From NCBI RefSeq assembly GCF_013408535.1, contig NZ_JACBZA010000001.1:3804850-3868849 (forward strand): 64,000 nt of DNA, written 5' to 3'. Made by a program: the position numbers and the translations under genes. Shown piece after piece: positions 1 through 9,325 of the stretch (position 1 is the stretch's first letter; each line of letters starts with the position of its first letter). Source of the DNA: Actinopolymorpha cephalotaxi (lineage in GTDB: Bacteria > Actinomycetota > Actinomycetes > Propionibacteriales > Actinopolymorphaceae). Under the pieces are notes generated by a model, which saw only the letters and a list, made by a program, of their open reading frames with translations, searched no databases and was not told the origin of the DNA.

Positions 1-137
1 AGGCCAACGCCGAACGCCGGCAGGTCACCTCGACCCTGGAACGCCTCGGCGTGACCGTCGTCGACCGGCCACCGGAGGAGATCGCGCCCGCGCTGGCCGA
101 CACCTACCTCGCCCTGAAACTGGCCGGCCGGCTGTGA
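1..137 (+). CDS. DUF58 domain-containing protein, C-terminal end only
   Basis: The reading frame enters from the left edge (codons from base 3) and stops with TGA at 135-137, giving 44 residues. The visible tail contains 'GVTVVDRPPEEIAPALADTY' followed by a short basic helix. This is how actinobacterial DUF58 proteins (von Willebrand-A-like, partners of MoxR ATPases) usually end. DUF58, SpoIIM-like and RDD genes are commonly neighbours in actinobacteria, and the next two genes here are of those types, which supports the call. The N-terminus lies outside the window, so size and membrane anchor cannot be judged. Confidence 0.65.
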   Translation, partial: ANAERRQVTSTLERLGVTVVDRPPEEIAPALADTYLALKLAGRL

Positions 138-182
138 GCCAGGGCTGAAGCCGGGCAACCGGTGCCCAAGAGGCAGTCGTCA

Positions 183-266
183 AGCAATGGTTGTCAGGCA
201 GCCGGTGTCGGCAGCTGGTGTCAAGCGGAGGTTGTCAGGCGGAGGTTGTCAGGCGGAGGTGGGCAG
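183..266. repeat. Imperfect short tandem repeats at the 3' end of the SpoIIM-like gene
   Basis: A 14-base unit GCGGAGGTTGTCAG occurs at 225-238 and 239-252, with a degenerate third copy at 253-266. Related GGTTGTCAGGC / GGTGTC blocks occur from 188. The array spans the stop codon of the leftward SpoIIM-like gene (TGA at 249-251), so it covers the gene end and the gap to the DUF58 gene. No stem-loop terminator is evident. It looks like replication-slippage sequence rather than a functional site. Confidence 0.5.
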
Positions 267-1250
267 CAGGTCGCCTCGTTCGTCCGCCGCGACGTCGCCG
301 GTCTCCCCCGCCAGCACCGCCCGCCGGCCGAGCCAGAAGACGTACGTCAGGAACGCCACCTCGGCCAGCACCCCGATGCCGACCCGCGCCCAGGTGGGCA
401 GGCCGGACGGCGTGACGAACCCCTCGATCACCCCGGACACCAGCAGCACCGCGGCCAGCCCGAGAGCCATCCCGACCGTCTCCCGCCCGGTCTCGGCCAG
501 CGCCCGCATCCGAGTGCGCGCACCGGGCGCGACGACGGTCCACCCCAGCCGGATGCCCGCGCCACCGGCCACGAGGACGGCGGTGATCTCCAGCAGGCCG
601 TGCGGCAGGATCAGCCCGAAGAACACGTCGCCCCGGTCGGCGGCCACCATCAGCCCGCCGGACACACCGACGTTCGCGGCGTTCTGCCACAGGATGTAGG
701 CGACCGGGACGCCGAGCAGCACACCCAGGGCCAGGCTGCCGGCCGCCACCCAGGCGTTGTTCGTCCACACCCCGAACGCGAACTCCGCGGCCGGGGCCGA
801 GCTGTAGTAGTCGGCGAATTCGTGGTCGACGAGCTGGTCGACCGCGGCCGGGGGCAGCAGCGCCGCGCGTACCAGCGGATGCGTCGCGACCCACCAGCCG
901 ATGCCGGCGCAGACGGCGAGGAACGCCGCGGCCGTGCCGAGCCACCAGGGCGCACAGCGGTAGAGCGCCGCCGGGAACGACACGGTGAAGAACCGCCCGA
1001 CCTCGCGCCAGGCGGGGGTGTGGGCACCGGTCACCGCGGCGCGCGCCCGGGCGACCAGCGCGGACAGCCGGCCGACGAGTACGACGTCGGGCGCGCTCGA
1101 CCGGACGACGGACAGGTGGCTCGCCACCCGCTGGTAGAGCGTGACCAGCTCGTCGGCCTCCGCGCCGGTGAGCCGGCCGCGGCGGCGGACCAGGGCCTCC
1201 AGCCGGTCCCACTCCGCCTGGTGTGCGGCGGCGTACGCGTCCACGTCCAC
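249..1250 (-). CDS. Stage II sporulation protein M (SpoIIM)-like membrane protein
   Basis: A 333-residue integral membrane protein. It opens with 'VDVDAYAAAHQAEWDRLEAL', the typical N-terminus of the actinobacterial SpoIIM/DUF95 family, followed by a soluble helical stretch. Roughly five hydrophobic segments follow, including 'WWLGTAAAFLAVCAGIGWWV' near residues 105-125. The sequence 'LPHGLLEITAVLVAGGAGIRLG' is the characteristic SpoIIM core. The start is set at GTG 1250 because homologues begin there and a TAGTGT box lies 8 nt upstream, suggesting a leaderless mRNA. An in-frame extension to 1289 is possible but lacks support. Non-sporulating actinobacteria also carry this gene beside RDD and DUF58 genes; its role there is unknown. 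It is divergent from the RDD gene. Confidence 0.85.
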   Translation of the reverse strand: MDVDAYAAAHQAEWDRLEALVRRRGRLTGAEADELVTLYQRVASHLSVVRSSAPDVVLVGRLSALVARARAAVTGAHTPAWREVGRFFTVSFPAALYRCAPWWLGTAAAFLAVCAGIGWWVATHPLVRAALLPPAAVDQLVDHEFADYYSSAPAAEFAFGVWTNNAWVAAGSLALGVLLGVPVAYILWQNAANVGVSGGLMVAADRGDVFFGLILPHGLLEITAVLVAGGAGIRLGWTVVAPGARTRMRALAETGRETVGMALGLAAVLLVSGVIEGFVTPSGLPTWARVGIGVLAEVAFLTYVFWLGRRAVLAGETGDVAADERGDLLPTSA

Positions 1251-1258
1251 AGCAAGGC

Positions 1259-1264
1259 ACACTA
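1259..1264 (-). promoter_or_regulatory. -10 box TAGTGT, leaderless promoter of SpoIIM-like gene
   Basis: TAGTGT on the minus strand lies 8 nt before the GTG at 1250, so transcription would begin at or next to the start codon. No ribosome binding site is visible, consistent with a leaderless message. Confidence 0.5.
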
Positions 1265-1291
1265 ATGGCACCGATCCGAAAGGGACCACCC

Positions 1292-2278
1292 GTGAGCGAA
1301 TCCGTCACCGGCGAGGCCGTGGTCCTCGACCTGCGGCTGGCCCGGCCGGCGACCCGGGCGCTGGCCCTGGGTATCGACCTGCTCCTGGAGCTGATCCTCT
1401 TCGGCCTGCTGATGATCCCGGTGGCGCTGGTCACCGGCGACGACGCGAGCGAGTCGCTGATCGGCGGGCTGGTCGTCGCCTGCGGTGTGCTCACGTTCGT
1501 CGGCTACACCACCACGATCGAGACCCTCACCCGCGGCAAGAGCGTCGGGAAGTACGCCCTCGGGCTGCGGGTCGTGCGCGACGACGGCGGTCCGGTGCGG
1601 TTCCGGCACGCGTTCGTCCGCGCGCTGTGCGGGGTGTTCGTCGACTTCTTCGTCACGTCCGGCTGCGTGGGGTTCCTCACCGCGATGCTCTCCCCGGGCG
1701 GCAAGCGGGTCGGCGACATGCTGGCCGGCACGCTCGTCCTCCGCGACCGGGCACCGGCGGCACCCTCGGCCGTGCCGGAGCCGCCGCCCGGACTGGAGGC
1801 ATGGTCGGCGCGGCTGGAGCTGTCCACGCTGCCCGACCAGTTGGCGCTGTCCGTCCGGTCGTTCCTCGGCCGCTACCACGAACTCACCCCCGCCGCCCGT
1901 GAGGAGCTGGGTGGGCAGCTGGCCACGTCGGTCGCGAGGTACGTCGCGCCCGCGCCGCCCGCCGGGTTGCCGCCGTGGGCCTACCTCGCCGCCGTGCTGG
2001 CCGAACGCCGCCGCCGCGCGTTCGGCGACCAGCCGTCTCCGTACCGGTCGCCGTACGCCCAACAGGCGTACGCCCAGCAGTCGTACGCCCAGCAGTCGTA
2101 CGCCCAGCAGTCGTACGCCCAGCAGTCGGCACCGCCGGCCACCCAACGGCAGGCCGCCCAGCAGTCGGCACCGCCGGCCACCCAACGGCAGGCCGCCCAG
2201 CAGCCTGCCACCGAACAGCCGGCCGCGCCGTCTGCCGAGGAGCCGCCGGCCACCGGTGGCTTCGCACCGCCGCGCTGA
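1292..2278 (+). CDS. RDD family membrane protein with Tyr-Ala-Gln-Gln repeat tail
   Basis: A 328-residue protein with an RDD domain at about residues 10-150. The domain contains 'RPATRALALGIDLLLELILF' (Arg and Asp in the first helix), a second helix near 60 and a later 'KSVGKYALGLRVVRDDG' motif. After a soluble middle region come a stretch of four or five YAQQ/SYAQQ units and two copies of the 15-residue unit SAPPATQRQAAQQ plus flanks. RDD proteins are small membrane proteins of unclear role, proposed as transporters. The start is GTG 1292, with AAAGGGA about 7 nt upstream; an earlier ATG at 1265 is less likely. It is convergent with ahcY and separated from it by a strong hairpin. The tail composition resembles the much longer Tyr/Gln tail of the protein at 18195-19829. 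Confidence 0.85.
   Translation: MSESVTGEAVVLDLRLARPATRALALGIDLLLELILFGLLMIPVALVTGDDASESLIGGLVVACGVLTFVGYTTTIETLTRGKSVGKYALGLRVVRDDGGPVRFRHAFVRALCGVFVDFFVTSGCVGFLTAMLSPGGKRVGDMLAGTLVLRDRAPAAPSAVPEPPPGLEAWSARLELSTLPDQLALSVRSFLGRYHELTPAAREELGGQLATSVARYVAPAPPAGLPPWAYLAAVLAERRRRAFGDQPSPYRSPYAQQAYAQQSYAQQSYAQQSYAQQSAPPATQRQAAQQSAPPATQRQAAQQPATEQPAAPSAEEPPATGGFAPPR
2056..2205 (+). repeat. In-frame coding repeats in the RDD gene tail
   Basis: Four to five near-identical 15-base units (CGTACGCCCAGCAGT type) encode Tyr-Ala-Gln-Gln-Ser. They are followed by two nearly perfect 45-base units encoding Ser-Ala-Pro-Pro-Ala-Thr-Gln-Arg-Gln-Ala-Ala-Gln-Gln. The identity holds at nucleotide level, including third positions, so the array is recent or kept uniform by slippage. 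Copy number may vary between strains. Confidence 0.85.
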
Positions 2279-2350
2279 CCGCGAGTGCCGGCCGCCTCCC
2301 CCGCACCAGGCCGCCTCCCCCACCGGGCCGAGTCGCCGTCCGGGACGCGA

Positions 2351-2396
2351 AACGCCCGGCGGGCGGCCTCGCGATGGAGACCGCCCGCCGGGCGTT
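2351..2396. terminator. Bidirectional intergenic hairpin between RDD gene and ahcY
   Basis: A perfect 16 bp inverted repeat (2351-2366 and 2381-2396, arm AACGCCCGGCGGGCGG) encloses a 14-nt loop. It sits in the gap between two convergent genes and can serve both as a stem-loop terminator. There is no long U-tract, which is normal for GC-rich actinobacteria. Confidence 0.8.
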
Positions 2397-2431
2397 GCCG
2401 ACCAGACGATGCGCCTGGTGCTGCTACCTGC

Positions 2432-3880
<1,449 letters not shown>

Positions 3881-3967
3881 GGGCGTTTTGCACCTCCGTA
3901 GCGGATGGAACCCGGTTCGCCGAGCCTAGGGGGCCTTGTCGCTTCCCCGCAGGCACCACGCGCGTTC

Positions 3968-3984
3968 TTGACACAAGTTTGTCA
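3968..3984. promoter_or_regulatory. Candidate operator/-35 overlapping palindrome before MerR gene
   Basis: TTGACA (3968-3973), a perfect -35 hexamer, overlaps the inverted repeat TGACA (3969-3973) and TGTCA (3980-3984), separated by 6 bases. It lies 2 bases before the first possible ATG of the MerR-type gene and about 90 bp before ahcY on the other strand. It may be the regulator's own binding site. Because the start codon lies so close, a promoter with this -35 would begin transcription inside the annotated gene, or the element may serve only as an operator. Confidence 0.4.
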
Positions 3985-3986
3985 GA

Positions 3987-4484
3987 ATGAGCACCATGCG
4001 GATCAGCCAGGCAGCTCAGGCCCTCGGAATGTCCCCCCGGATGCTGCGCTACCGCGAGCGGCTGGGCCTGGTCCCCCGTGGGCGGGCCGACTCGTGGTGG
4101 CGGCCGCGACCCGACGGCGCCGACTTCACCCCCGTCCCGCCGCGGAGCCAGCCTCCGGGCCAGACTCCCGGCCGGCCGCCGGGCCCGACCCGGCCCAGGA
4201 GCCCGCGAGCGCCCGGTCACCGGCAGTACACCGAGGAGGACCTGCGCACCATCGCGCTGGCCGCGCAGCTGGAGGAGAAGTACGACGTCACCCCGCTCGC
4301 GGTGGCGTTCGCGCTGCGCGCGTTCTCCGAACCCGCCGTCGGCGCGGCGGTGCGGGAGCTGGGTGAACGCCTCGGCCGGCTGCCCACCCCGGCGGCCCGG
4401 GCCGGCGAGATCGACAAGGAACGCGCGCTGCGCTGGCTCGGCCGCAGCGGGGTGCTCCAGCCGCCCCGGCCGCGGCCGCGCTGA
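3987..4484 (+). CDS. MerR-type HTH regulator with proline-rich insertion
   Basis: A 165-residue predicted DNA-binding protein. Residues 4-32 form the winged helix-turn-helix start 'MRISQAAQALGMSPRMLRYR'. The family normally passes straight to a '(Y)RxYTEEDL' segment. Here about 45 residues rich in Pro, Arg and Gly (roughly 34-78) intervene before 'HRQYTEEDLRTIALAAQLEE'. The remaining C-terminus is a short helical region without the cysteine pattern of metal-sensing MerR proteins, so the signal is unknown. ATG 3987 and ATG 3996 are both usable; neither has a clear ribosome binding site. It is divergent from ahcY and convergent with the CDF transporter. Confidence 0.75.
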   Translation: MSTMRISQAAQALGMSPRMLRYRERLGLVPRGRADSWWRPRPDGADFTPVPPRSQPPGQTPGRPPGPTRPRSPRAPGHRQYTEEDLRTIALAAQLEEKYDVTPLAVAFALRAFSEPAVGAAVRELGERLGRLPTPAARAGEIDKERALRWLGRSGVLQPPRPRPR

Positions 4485-4498
4485 CCAGCGGGCGGCTC

Positions 4499-5434
4499 TC
4501 AGGCCTCCGACTCGCGCTGCAGCGACCGGTCCAGGTCGGGTTCGAGGTAGATCACCCGGGCGATCGGCACCGCGTCCCGGATGCGCACCTCGGCGGCGTC
4601 GATCGCGTGGGCGACCTCGGCCGCGGAGTCGGTGGGGGTGACCGCGATCTTGGCCGCCACCAGCAGCTCGTCCGGGCCGAGGTGCATCGTCTTCATGTGG
4701 ATGATCCGGTCCACCAGCGGCTCGGCCGACAGCGCCTGCTCGATCCGGCGTACGTCCTCGCGGGTCGCGGACTCACCGACCAGCAGGCTCTTCATCTCCG
4801 CGGCCAGCACGATCGCCACGCAGACCAGGAGGAGGCCGATCGCGATCGACCCGAGGCCGTCCCACACGCCGTTGCCGGTGGCCAGGGTGAGGAGTACGCC
4901 GACCAGCGCGAAGGCCAGGCCGACCAGCGCCGCGGAGTCCTCCAGGAGGATCACCGGGAGCTCGGGGCTGCGGGCGCGGCGGATGAACCCCGGCCAGCTC
5001 GTGTCGCCGCGTACCTGGTTGGCCTCGTGGACCGCCGTACGGAACGAGAAGCCCTCCATCACCAGGGCGGCCACGAGGACGGCGACCGGCACCCACTTCC
5101 AGCTCTCGATCCCGTGCGGGTCCTGGATCTTGTGCCAGCCCTCGTACAGCGCGAACAGCCCGCCGACCGTGAACAGCACGACGGCCACGATGAAGCCGTA
5201 GATGTAGCGCTCCCGGCCGTGCCCGAACGGGTGCAGCGGCGAGGCCCCGCGCCGCGCCTGCTTCTTGCCGAGCAGCAACAGCAGCTGGTTGCCGGAGTCG
5301 GCGACGGAGTGGATCGACTCCGCGAGCATCGACGAGGACGCGGTCAGCAGGAAGGCCAGGAACTTCGTGACCGCGATCCCGAGGTTGGCCAGCAGGGCCG
5401 CGATCACGGCCTTGGAGCCGCCTTCTGCGCTCAT
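4499..5434 (-). CDS. Cation diffusion facilitator (CDF) family metal transporter
   Basis: A 311-residue inner-membrane transporter of the CzcD/FieF family, which exports Zn2+, Fe2+ or similar ions in exchange for protons. The first helix region has 'MLAESIHSVADSGNQLLLLL', carrying the conserved His/Asp metal site, and 'LEDSAALVGLAFALVGVLLT' gives the second Asp-containing site (TM5). Six hydrophobic segments precede a C-terminal cytoplasmic domain of about 85 residues that ends 'VIYLEPDLDRS'. The start is ATG 5434 with AGGAA 6 nt upstream; the longer frame to 5623 is non-coding in character. The metal cannot be told from sequence. It is convergent with the MerR gene, so joint control is possible but not shown. 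Confidence 0.9.
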   Translation of the reverse strand: MSAEGGSKAVIAALLANLGIAVTKFLAFLLTASSSMLAESIHSVADSGNQLLLLLGKKQARRGASPLHPFGHGRERYIYGFIVAVVLFTVGGLFALYEGWHKIQDPHGIESWKWVPVAVLVAALVMEGFSFRTAVHEANQVRGDTSWPGFIRRARSPELPVILLEDSAALVGLAFALVGVLLTLATGNGVWDGLGSIAIGLLLVCVAIVLAAEMKSLLVGESATREDVRRIEQALSAEPLVDRIIHMKTMHLGPDELLVAAKIAVTPTDSAAEVAHAIDAAEVRIRDAVPIARVIYLEPDLDRSLQRESEA

Positions 5435-5652
5435 GAACGATTCCTGTCCGGACGGCTGATGGGAGATCCCTATCCTGCCCTGCCCGCAGCCTGCCTGCTG
5501 AGCCGGTCCACCGGGCCGGTCCCGCCGAGCCGGTCCGCTGATCCGGTCCGCGCCCACCCTCGAACCGGCAGTAACCGACCGGGCGGTCCCGCGGGGCGGG
5601 ACGGACCCTAAGCTCACCGCCACAGGTGAGCACGTCGGCGAGAGGCGGCACC

Positions 5653-7044
5653 ATGCGACTGGCGCACGGAAGCATCAGCGACGCTCGGCTGCCGGACGTC
5701 GGCGTGCGGGCGGTGTTCGGCCTGGACGCTCGCCGTCAGCGCTACCTGGACGTCGAGGCGGAGCTGGCGCGGGCGCAGGCCGAGGTGGGCCTGGTGCCGG
5801 GAGACGCCGCCGAGGCCATCGCCGCGAGCGCCCGGATGGAGCTGCTGGACCCGGGCCGGCTGGCCGCCGAGCAGGCTCGCACCGGCCACCTGATGATGCC
5901 GATCATCAGTGAGCTGTCCCGGGTGACCGGCGAACCCCACGGCGGCTGGGTGCACTGGGGGGCCACCACCCAGAACATCCAGCAGACCGGCGACGTGCTC
6001 GGCATCCGCGCCGCGCACGCCATCGTCACCGGCCTGGTGCTCGACGTGCTGGCCACGTCGGCCGACCTCGCCGAGACCCATGCCGAAACCGTGATGGCGG
6101 GCCGTACGCACGCGCAGCAGGCGGTGCCGATCACGTTCGGGTTCAAGGTGGCGGCCTGGATCGACGCGTTGCTGCGCCACCTGGAACGCCTGGAGCAGCT
6201 CGGCGACCGGCTGTTCGTCGCGATGGCCGGCGGCGCCACCGGCACGTTCGCCGCCATGGGACCGCAGGGTCCGAGGGTCCAGGACGTGCTCGCCCGTCGC
6301 CTCGGCCTGCACAGCATGCCCGTACCCTCGCGAAGCATCGCCGACCCGTTCGCCGAGCTCGTCTCCGTTCTGGCGTTGCTGTCGGCGACCGGCTCCGCGA
6401 TCGCCGAGGAGGTCGCGCGGCTCGCCGCCACCGAGTTCGGCGAGCTTGCCGAGACTCTTCCGCCGGGCGACGTGGGCAGCTCGACCATGCCGCAGAAACG
6501 CAACTCCAAGCTGTGCATGGACGTCGTCACCATCGGCGCCCAGCTGCGGGCGCTGGTGCCGCTGGCGATGGAGGCGATGATCCATCCGCACGAGGTCGAC
6601 GGTGCGCGGGCGGCGATGATGGACGAGGCGGTTGAGCAGTCCCTGGTCCTCACCGGCGACGCCCTGGTCCGGCTGCGCGACGTCCTCGGCGGACTCCAGG
6701 TGTTCCCGGACCGGATGAGGCGCAACCTCGAGCTCACCGGCGGGGCGATCATGGCCGAGGCCGTGATGATGGCACTCGCCGGCGTGCTCGGCCGGCAGCA
6801 CGCGCACGATCTCGTTCACCACGCGGCCGGGGTGGCGGCGACCACCGGCCGGACGTTCACCGACGTGGTGGCGGAGGCGGTGGCGCGGGACCCGCGGGTG
6901 CACGGTCAGCTGAGCGACGACCGGATCGAGACACTTCTCGACCCGGCGGCGCACACCGGGCACAGTCGCGAGATCGCCCGGCAGACCGCCGCCCGCGCCA
7001 GGACGGCGGTCGGCACCCGGACGGCGGTCGGCGCCCGGCGCTAG
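5653..7044 (+). CDS. Fumarase/aspartase-superfamily lyase (adenylosuccinate lyase / carboxymuconate cycloisomerase type)
   Basis: A 463-residue enzyme of the superfamily whose members remove fumarate or lactonise muconates by base-catalysed beta-elimination. The signature loop 'GSSTMPQKRNSKL' is intact at about residue 275. 'GRTHAQQAVPITFGFK' carries the conserved Thr-His of region 2, and 'VHWGATTQNIQQTGD' is region 1. Sequence style is closest to the PcaB-like 'adenylosuccinate lyase family' proteins rather than true PurB, and no pathway partner is next to it, so the substrate is unknown. The ATG at 5653 with GAGAGG 7 nt upstream is preferred over GTG 5626. The C-terminus ends in a short repeat, RTAVGTRTAVGARR. 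Confidence 0.85.
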   Translation: MRLAHGSISDARLPDVGVRAVFGLDARRQRYLDVEAELARAQAEVGLVPGDAAEAIAASARMELLDPGRLAAEQARTGHLMMPIISELSRVTGEPHGGWVHWGATTQNIQQTGDVLGIRAAHAIVTGLVLDVLATSADLAETHAETVMAGRTHAQQAVPITFGFKVAAWIDALLRHLERLEQLGDRLFVAMAGGATGTFAAMGPQGPRVQDVLARRLGLHSMPVPSRSIADPFAELVSVLALLSATGSAIAEEVARLAATEFGELAETLPPGDVGSSTMPQKRNSKLCMDVVTIGAQLRALVPLAMEAMIHPHEVDGARAAMMDEAVEQSLVLTGDALVRLRDVLGGLQVFPDRMRRNLELTGGAIMAEAVMMALAGVLGRQHAHDLVHHAAGVAATTGRTFTDVVAEAVARDPRVHGQLSDDRIETLLDPAAHTGHSREIARQTAARARTAVGTRTAVGARR

Positions 7045-7056
7045 AGGTTTCGGGCG

Positions 7057-8220
7057 TCAGCCGATGCCGGCGGTGGCCCGGAACACGACGCCGTCCCCGG
7101 CCAGGGTGACCGGGCCCTCGCCGGCGCCCGCCCAGGCCGAGCGGCCCGGCGTGAGGTCGACCTTGCCGGCCTCACCGCGGGCGGCGACCGTGCCCTCGAC
7201 GCACAGCAGGATCTGCGGCCCGGCGGGGTCCAGGGTGACTTCCGTGCCGCCGGCGACCACGTGCCGGGACAGCCGGAACTCGTCGGCCGGCGTCGCGTAG
7301 CGGCCCTCGGCGTCGGCCGTGAGAACCTCCGCCGGCCGGGGCGTGAAGTCCAGGATCCGCAGCAGTTCGGGAAGGTCGATGTGCTTGCCGGTCAGCCCGC
7401 CGCGCAGGACGTTGTCGGAGTTGGCGAGGATCTCCACGCCGACCCCGTGGACGTAGGCGTGCAGGTTGCCCGCCGGGAGGTACAACGCCTCACCGGGGGC
7501 GAGCCGGACGTGGTTGAGCAGCAGCGCGGCCACCACGCCGGGGTCGCCGGGATGCTTCTCGCCCAGTCGGCGAACCAGGTCGGCGGCCGGCTCGGTGCGA
7601 CCGGCGCAGCCGGCGACCACGGCATCCACCACCGCCCGCCGGCGGTCTGCCGGCGCCGTCATCAGCATGGTGAACGCCGCCCGCACCCCCTCCTCGTCGG
7701 GTTGCTCACGCAGCTGGGCCAGGAGGGGTTCGAGCTCGGGGAGGCCGAACGCGCCGACCACCTCCAGCGTCTCCGCCGGCGGCCGGAACCCGACCAGCGC
7801 CTCGAAGTCGGTGAGCGCACAGATCAGCTCGGGCTTGGCGTCGCCGTCCTTGTAGTTGCGGTGCGGTGCCGACATCGGGATGCCGTCCGCGTTCTCGCGT
7901 TCGAAGCCCGCCTTCGCCTGCGCGGGATTTGGGTGCGCCTGCAGCGACAGGGGATCCTCCGCCGCCAGCACCTTGAGCAGGAACGGCAGCCGCGGCCCGA
8001 ACTCGCGTACGCAGGGCGAACCGAGCTCGCCCTCCGGGTCGGCACTGATCAGGTCGAGGAGCGTCTGCTCCTTCCCGACCAGACCGGACGGCGATCCCGG
8101 GTGCGCGCCCATCCACAACTCGGCCTGTGGCTCTCCGGTCGGCTTGACCCCGAGCATCGCGGGAATCGCGGTCGGCGAACCCCAGGCGTACGGGCGGATC
8201 GGGTTGTCGAGCAGCTGCAT
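7057..8220 (-). CDS. manA: Mannose-6-phosphate isomerase, class I
   Basis: A 387-residue zinc enzyme interconverting fructose-6-phosphate and mannose-6-phosphate, the entry step to GDP-mannose. Zinc ligands are visible in 'LSLQAHPNPAQAKAG' (Gln/His), 'DGDAKPELICALTDFEALVGF' (Glu) and 'LYLPAGNLHAYVHGVGVEIL' (His). The segment 'ANSDNVLRGGLTGKHIDL' is the classic type I signature. The ATG has GAGGA 5 nt upstream. It is the last gene of the manB-Trm112-SIS-manA series on the minus strand, 52 nt after the SIS gene, so it probably shares its transcript. It is convergent with the lyase gene, 12 nt away. Confidence 0.96.
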   Translation of the reverse strand: MQLLDNPIRPYAWGSPTAIPAMLGVKPTGEPQAELWMGAHPGSPSGLVGKEQTLLDLISADPEGELGSPCVREFGPRLPFLLKVLAAEDPLSLQAHPNPAQAKAGFERENADGIPMSAPHRNYKDGDAKPELICALTDFEALVGFRPPAETLEVVGAFGLPELEPLLAQLREQPDEEGVRAAFTMLMTAPADRRRAVVDAVVAGCAGRTEPAADLVRRLGEKHPGDPGVVAALLLNHVRLAPGEALYLPAGNLHAYVHGVGVEILANSDNVLRGGLTGKHIDLPELLRILDFTPRPAEVLTADAEGRYATPADEFRLSRHVVAGGTEVTLDPAGPQILLCVEGTVAARGEAGKVDLTPGRSAWAGAGEGPVTLAGDGVVFRATAGIG

Positions 8221-8272
8221 GACGTCCTCAGGTAGTGGCCGGCCGAGAAGGTGCCGACCGGCTCAGGTGGGT

Positions 8273-9319
8273 TCAGGTGGGCGGGGAGTAGCGGCCGAGG
8301 CCGACCGCGAGATACACGGCGGCGTAGGTGCCGAGCGACTGGAGGGCGGCGTACCTCGCCACCTCCGGTCCTTCGTTCCAGCGCAGGGTGCGCACGTGCA
8401 GGCCGCGGGACTCCGCGGCGGCGAGCAGCCGGCCCCGGGCCTCCCGGATCGAGGGCTGCTCGGCACCGTCGTCGAGCACGAACAGGGCCGGGCGCAGCGC
8501 GGCCGTGCCCCCCTCGGCGAACGGGTCGCTGAACGGGTCGGCGAACAGGTCCCGCGGCTCCGCGCCCTCCAGGACCGGCATCAGGTGGTCGGCGTCGGCG
8601 GCCAGCGCCGGCCGGTTGGATGCCCGGCGCAGCGTCTCCACCACCCGGCGGGCGGCGCGCGCGGCGAGCACGGAACCGCCCCAGATGAGCGGCAGCGCGT
8701 CGGCGAGCACGAGGGCGAGGTCTTTGGCGGGGTTGGCGGCCAGGTCGGCGTGCGGCGAGCAACGCGACGCCACCTCGTCCAGCGCCGAGGCGACCGACTC
8801 CGCCGACACCTCCGGACCTAGCTCGACCACGTGCAGAAGCTGGAGTACGACCACCGCCAGCGCCAGCGGGTCGCCGGTCTGCGCGGGGATCAGGGTGGTG
8901 TCGCGGCCCTGCCCCGCCTCGGCCAGCGCCGACTCGCCCGGACAGGCCAGGATGACGGTCGTACCCCGGCGTACGGCGTCGCGCACCGCCGAGGCCGTCT
9001 CGTCCCCGCCGCGGGGGGCGAGCACCACGACGAGGTCCAGCGCACCCACCCACCCGGGCAGGCCCGGACCGGGCCAGGCGACGAACGGCACCGGGCACCA
9101 CGGCTCCAGCACCGCCCGCAGCAGGCGGGCGTCGGCACCGACGGCGACCACCGCACGCGGTCGGCCCGTGCCCCGAAGGCTGTCCTCGACACCCTTGGCG
9201 GCCTCCGCCTCCCGGCGGACCCGGGCACCGGCCTCGGCCAGCTCACGCAGTGCGGTGTCGGCGCGGGCCAGCTCCACCTCGTCGTCGAGGAGGCCGTCGT
9301 CGAAATGTTCGGCGCTCAC
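8273..9319 (-). CDS. SIS-domain phosphosugar isomerase-like protein (PGI/PMI type)
   Basis: A 348-residue protein with two sugar-isomerase-like halves, resembling archaeal/actinobacterial bifunctional phosphoglucose/phosphomannose isomerase. Visible features are a nucleotide-like first strand 'RAVVAVGADARLLRAVL', then 'LDLVVVLAPRGGDETASAV' in place of the usual SIS loop 'S.SG.T.ET', and 'WGGSVLAARAARRVVETLRR' in the second half. The usual catalytic motifs are weak, so it may be a regulatory or degenerate paralogue. It begins with GTG 9319, only 6 nt after the Trm112 gene stop, implying translational coupling. Actinobacteria keep this gene between manB and manA, which ties it to mannose phosphate metabolism. 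Confidence 0.8.
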   Translation of the reverse strand: MSAEHFDDGLLDDEVELARADTALRELAEAGARVRREAEAAKGVEDSLRGTGRPRAVVAVGADARLLRAVLEPWCPVPFVAWPGPGLPGWVGALDLVVVLAPRGGDETASAVRDAVRRGTTVILACPGESALAEAGQGRDTTLIPAQTGDPLALAVVVLQLLHVVELGPEVSAESVASALDEVASRCSPHADLAANPAKDLALVLADALPLIWGGSVLAARAARRVVETLRRASNRPALAADADHLMPVLEGAEPRDLFADPFSDPFAEGGTAALRPALFVLDDGAEQPSIREARGRLLAAAESRGLHVRTLRWNEGPEVARYAALQSLGTYAAVYLAVGLGRYSPPT

Positions 9320-9325
9320 GTTGGT

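Noticed and set aside
3881-3986. A riboswitch upstream of ahcY
   Set aside because: The ahcY leader region shows only a good ribosome binding site and no pseudoknot-type pairing typical of an S-adenosylhomocysteine riboswitch.
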